Part shown: positions 62,186 to 64,000 of the stretch, one piece after another
How positions within the stretch are numbered: the first letter of the stretch is position 1
Layout: each line of letters begins with the position of its first letter
Assembly (NCBI GenBank): GCA_963716585.1
Contig: CAVQTN010000002.1
Span: 372,001 to 436,000, forward strand
Length of the DNA: 64,000 nt
Direction: 5' to 3'
DNA from: JAICUY01 sp963716585
GTDB taxonomy: Bacteria > Chloroflexota > Limnocylindria > QHBO01
Program-made: the position numbers and the translations under genes
The notes under the pieces: generated by a model
Databases searched by the model: none
What the model saw: the letters and a program-made list of their open reading frames with translations, nothing else
Told to the model about the DNA's origin: nothing

Positions 62186-63514
62186 TCAGGCCGGCGCAAG
62201 GGGCAGACGAATCTCGAAATGGGCCCCGCCACCCACACGGTTGGAGGCAACGATCGAGCCTTCATGCTGCTCGGCGATCCAGCGCGCGATCGACAACCCG
62301 AGCCCGGTCCCCTGGTGCGGCGCATCGGGGGCACGCCAGAAGCGGTCGAAGACGCGTGCCAGGTTCTCGCTGCCGATGCCCGGCCCGTCGTCGTCGACCG
62401 AGGCAACCACCTGGCGCCCCTCGGGCCGCACTGCGACGCTGACCTGCGAGCCCGCAGGGCTGTGCTGGATGGCATTGTCGACGATGATCCCCAGCAGCTG
62501 CCGAAGCCGATCGGGGTCGCCATTGACCGGCGACGGTGAGGCATCGAGGCGAAGCGCCACATCGAGGACCTCCGCGCGGTGGCCCAGGCTGCGCAGCGCC
62601 TCGCCGGCGGCATCGGTCAGGTCGACCGGCTGACGCGTGAGCTGCAGCACGCCGGAGTCGGCGCGTGCCAGCAGGAGCAGGTCCTCGACGAGGCTGGTCA
62701 GGTGATCCGCCTCGGCTTCCACGTCGTCGAGCGCCGTGCCGACCTGCGCGACCGGCTGCTGCGGGTGGCGGCGCAGGTCCTCCACGCTGCTCTTGATGAC
62801 CGCGATGGGCGTGCGCAGCTCATGGCTGGCATCGGCCGCGAACTCGCGCTGCCGTTCCAGCGACTCGCGAATCGGGACCAGGGCCCGCCCGGCGTACAGG
62901 AAGCCGAAGACGACCGATGCGGCGAGCACCGCCAGGCCGCCGATCACCAGGACCAGCAGGGCGGTGTCGAGCACGCGCTGCTCGTTGGTGCGGTCCTGCA
63001 GGATCTGCACGACCCAGGTCTGGTCGCCGATCTGCATCGGCTCGCTCAGCACGCGCACCGGCGTGGAGGCCACGCTGGCAAAGCGCACGTCGGTCGCACC
63101 GCGACGCGCGGCGTCGAGCGACGAGCCGACCGGCAGGTCACCGGACAGGTCCGGCGGCAGCCTGCCGACGACCTCGTTCCCGGGAGCCACCAGGATGCTC
63201 ATCGTGCCGGCCGCCGGGCCGCCGAACTGCGGCGTGCCCAGGTGCTGATCATCATTGAGCTGGCCGCCCAGAACGGCCGGCAGCGCCTGGTCGCCGAAAC
63301 GCTGGATGAGCTGCTGGGTGTTGGTCGCCTGCTGGCGCAGCCGTGACTCGCTGGCGCCGGACAGGGCCGCGTTCAGGCTGGCGTACAGCGCGATGCCGAG
63401 CACGATCAAGGTCGCCAGGGTGGCGCCCGCGCTCCATGCGGCGAGCCGCCATCGGACACGACCGAGCAGCGGAGCATCGAGCCCCAGCCCCACGCGGCGG
63501 CGTTCGGTCGTCAT
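62186..63514 (-). CDS. membrane sensor histidine kinase (MprB-like position)
   Basis: 442 residues. Membrane segments near 22-45 and 180-205 enclose an extracytoplasmic sensor of about 135 residues. The phosphoacceptor is in ADASHELRTPIAVIKSS near 235; HATPase boxes follow: DNAIQHSPAG near 355, DDGPGIG near 385 and GTGLGLSIARWIAEQHEG near 410. It pairs with the regulator that begins beyond the window edge and should control the HtrA protease gene downstream, as an envelope-stress system. The ATG is 16 bp after the regulator stop. Confidence 0.9.
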   Translation of the reverse strand: MTTERRRVGLGLDAPLLGRVRWRLAAWSAGATLATLIVLGIALYASLNAALSGASESRLRQQATNTQQLIQRFGDQALPAVLGGQLNDDQHLGTPQFGGPAAGTMSILVAPGNEVVGRLPPDLSGDLPVGSSLDAARRGATDVRFASVASTPVRVLSEPMQIGDQTWVVQILQDRTNEQRVLDTALLVLVIGGLAVLAASVVFGFLYAGRALVPIRESLERQREFAADASHELRTPIAVIKSSVEDLRRHPQQPVAQVGTALDDVEAEADHLTSLVEDLLLLARADSGVLQLTRQPVDLTDAAGEALRSLGHRAEVLDVALRLDASPSPVNGDPDRLRQLLGIIVDNAIQHSPAGSQVSVAVRPEGRQVVASVDDDGPGIGSENLARVFDRFWRAPDAPHQGTGLGLSIARWIAEQHEGSIVASNRVGGGAHFEIRLPLAPA

Positions 63515-63530
63515 GCGGCTGCCATGCGCG

Positions 63531-64000
63531 TCACGCCTCCGCCATGCGATAGCCGACGCCGCGCACCGTGAGGATGCGCGTCGAGGCGCCGTCGCCGAGC
63601 TTGTCGCGCAGGTAGTGGACGTAGGTGTCGACGCTGTTCTCGGTCAGGAAGTCGCCATACGGCCAGGCGTGGTCGAGCAGCTGCTGACGCGTGAGCACTT
63701 GTCCGGGGTGGCGCAGGAAGCACTCGAGCAGTGAGAACTCCCGCGGGCTGAGCTCCACCGAGCGGTCGCCGACCTTGACCGAGCGCCGGACCTCGTCGAG
63801 CGCGATCGGGCCGTTGCGCAGAACCACGCCGCGCCGAGTCCCCCCGTCGCGCGCGCGACGGTCGAGCGCCCGCAGTCGTGCCGCGAGCTCCTCGTAGCTG
63901 AAGGGCTTGACGAGGTAATCGTCTGCGCCGGAGTCCAGGCCGCGCACGCGGTCGCCAACCGCGTCGCGCGCCGTCAGCATCAGGATCGGCGTGCGGTTGC
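63531..64000 (-). CDS. OmpR-family response regulator (5' end outside the window)
   Basis: About 156 C-terminal residues are visible; the start lies beyond 64000. The end of the receiver shows RTPILMLTARDAV and the conserved Lys in YLVKPFSYEEL. The winged helix has LSPREFSLLECFLRHPGQVLTRQQLLDHAW in segments and ends LTVRGVGYRM. It is the cognate regulator of the following kinase. Confidence 0.9.
   Translation of the reverse strand, partial: NRTPILMLTARDAVGDRVRGLDSGADDYLVKPFSYEELAARLRALDRRARDGGTRRGVVLRNGPIALDEVRRSVKVGDRSVELSPREFSLLECFLRHPGQVLTRQQLLDHAWPYGDFLTENSVDTYVHYLRDKLGDGASTRILTVRGVGYRMAEA

Overview
The window is 64 kb of very GC-rich, densely packed bacterial chromosome. Genes touch or overlap (ATGA, GTGA and TGATG junctions), most secreted proteins carry lipoboxes, and there is no outer-membrane gene, phage, insertion sequence, CRISPR array, tRNA or rRNA that I can see. 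An F420-type luciferase-like oxidoreductase, an NhaA-DsbA fusion, a response regulator fused to a flavin reductase, class III cyclases fused to NB-ARC/TPR, and many apparently leaderless promoters suggest a monoderm lineage such as Chloroflexota (Limnocylindria-like) or an actinobacterial relative. That placement is inference; there is no marker gene to settle it.

Layout. 0-4 kb: end of an ABC exporter, a macrodomain protein, a sarcosine-oxidase-like flavoenzyme, a membrane protein. 3.9-9.6 kb (minus): a signalling operon of response regulator/flavin reductase fusion, cyclic-nucleotide-binding histidine kinase and cyclase/NB-ARC/TPR protein. 9.6-19.3 kb (mostly plus): EamA transporter, hutI, disulfide reductase family protein, TauE/SafE exporter, PLP enzyme, two-component pair, FAD-linked oxidase, MOSC protein. 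19.3-27.5 kb: NhaA-DsbA, TfoX-like protein, malQ-treY, NhaP-like antiporter. 27.5-40 kb: the aromatic amino acid locus. trpE-trpG-aroF runs rightward behind a tryptophan T-box. aroF/chorismate mutase-aroA-aroC-aroE-aroKB-aroQ runs leftward behind a leader-peptide attenuator (MNHTCWYYA plus terminator). A RES/Xre toxin-antitoxin pair lies where the two meet. 40-50 kb: SDR, GH3 lipoprotein, zinc-ribbon protein and a complete pstSCAB-phoU-phoP-phoR phosphate operon. 50-58 kb: a cyclase, then ctaG, cupredoxin, heme-copper oxidase subunits II and I, ctaB, an Fe-S-type regulator, an LLM oxidoreductase and a UbiA prenyltransferase. 58-64 kb (minus): response regulator, kinase, HtrA protease and GT39 glycosyltransferase, resembling mycobacterial mprAB-pepD.

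Three things stand out. First, a roughly 170-190 bp intergenic repeat occurs four times (11.8, 27.6, 28.6, 58.2 kb). Three copies keep an inverted-repeat arm pair at a fixed distance of 111-118 bp, with a compensatory base-pair change; I do not recognise this family. Second, the locus carries two different attenuation devices for two DAHP synthases. Third, the heme-copper subunit I has asparagine where B-type oxidases have the cross-linked active-site tyrosine.

Caution on quality: at least nine apparent frameshifts fall in seven otherwise good genes between 12.7 and 39.5 kb, and every one reads as a +1 insertion in the coding direction. That bias points to insertion errors in the sequence rather than gene decay, so those genes are annotated as frameshifted CDS rather than as pseudogenes.
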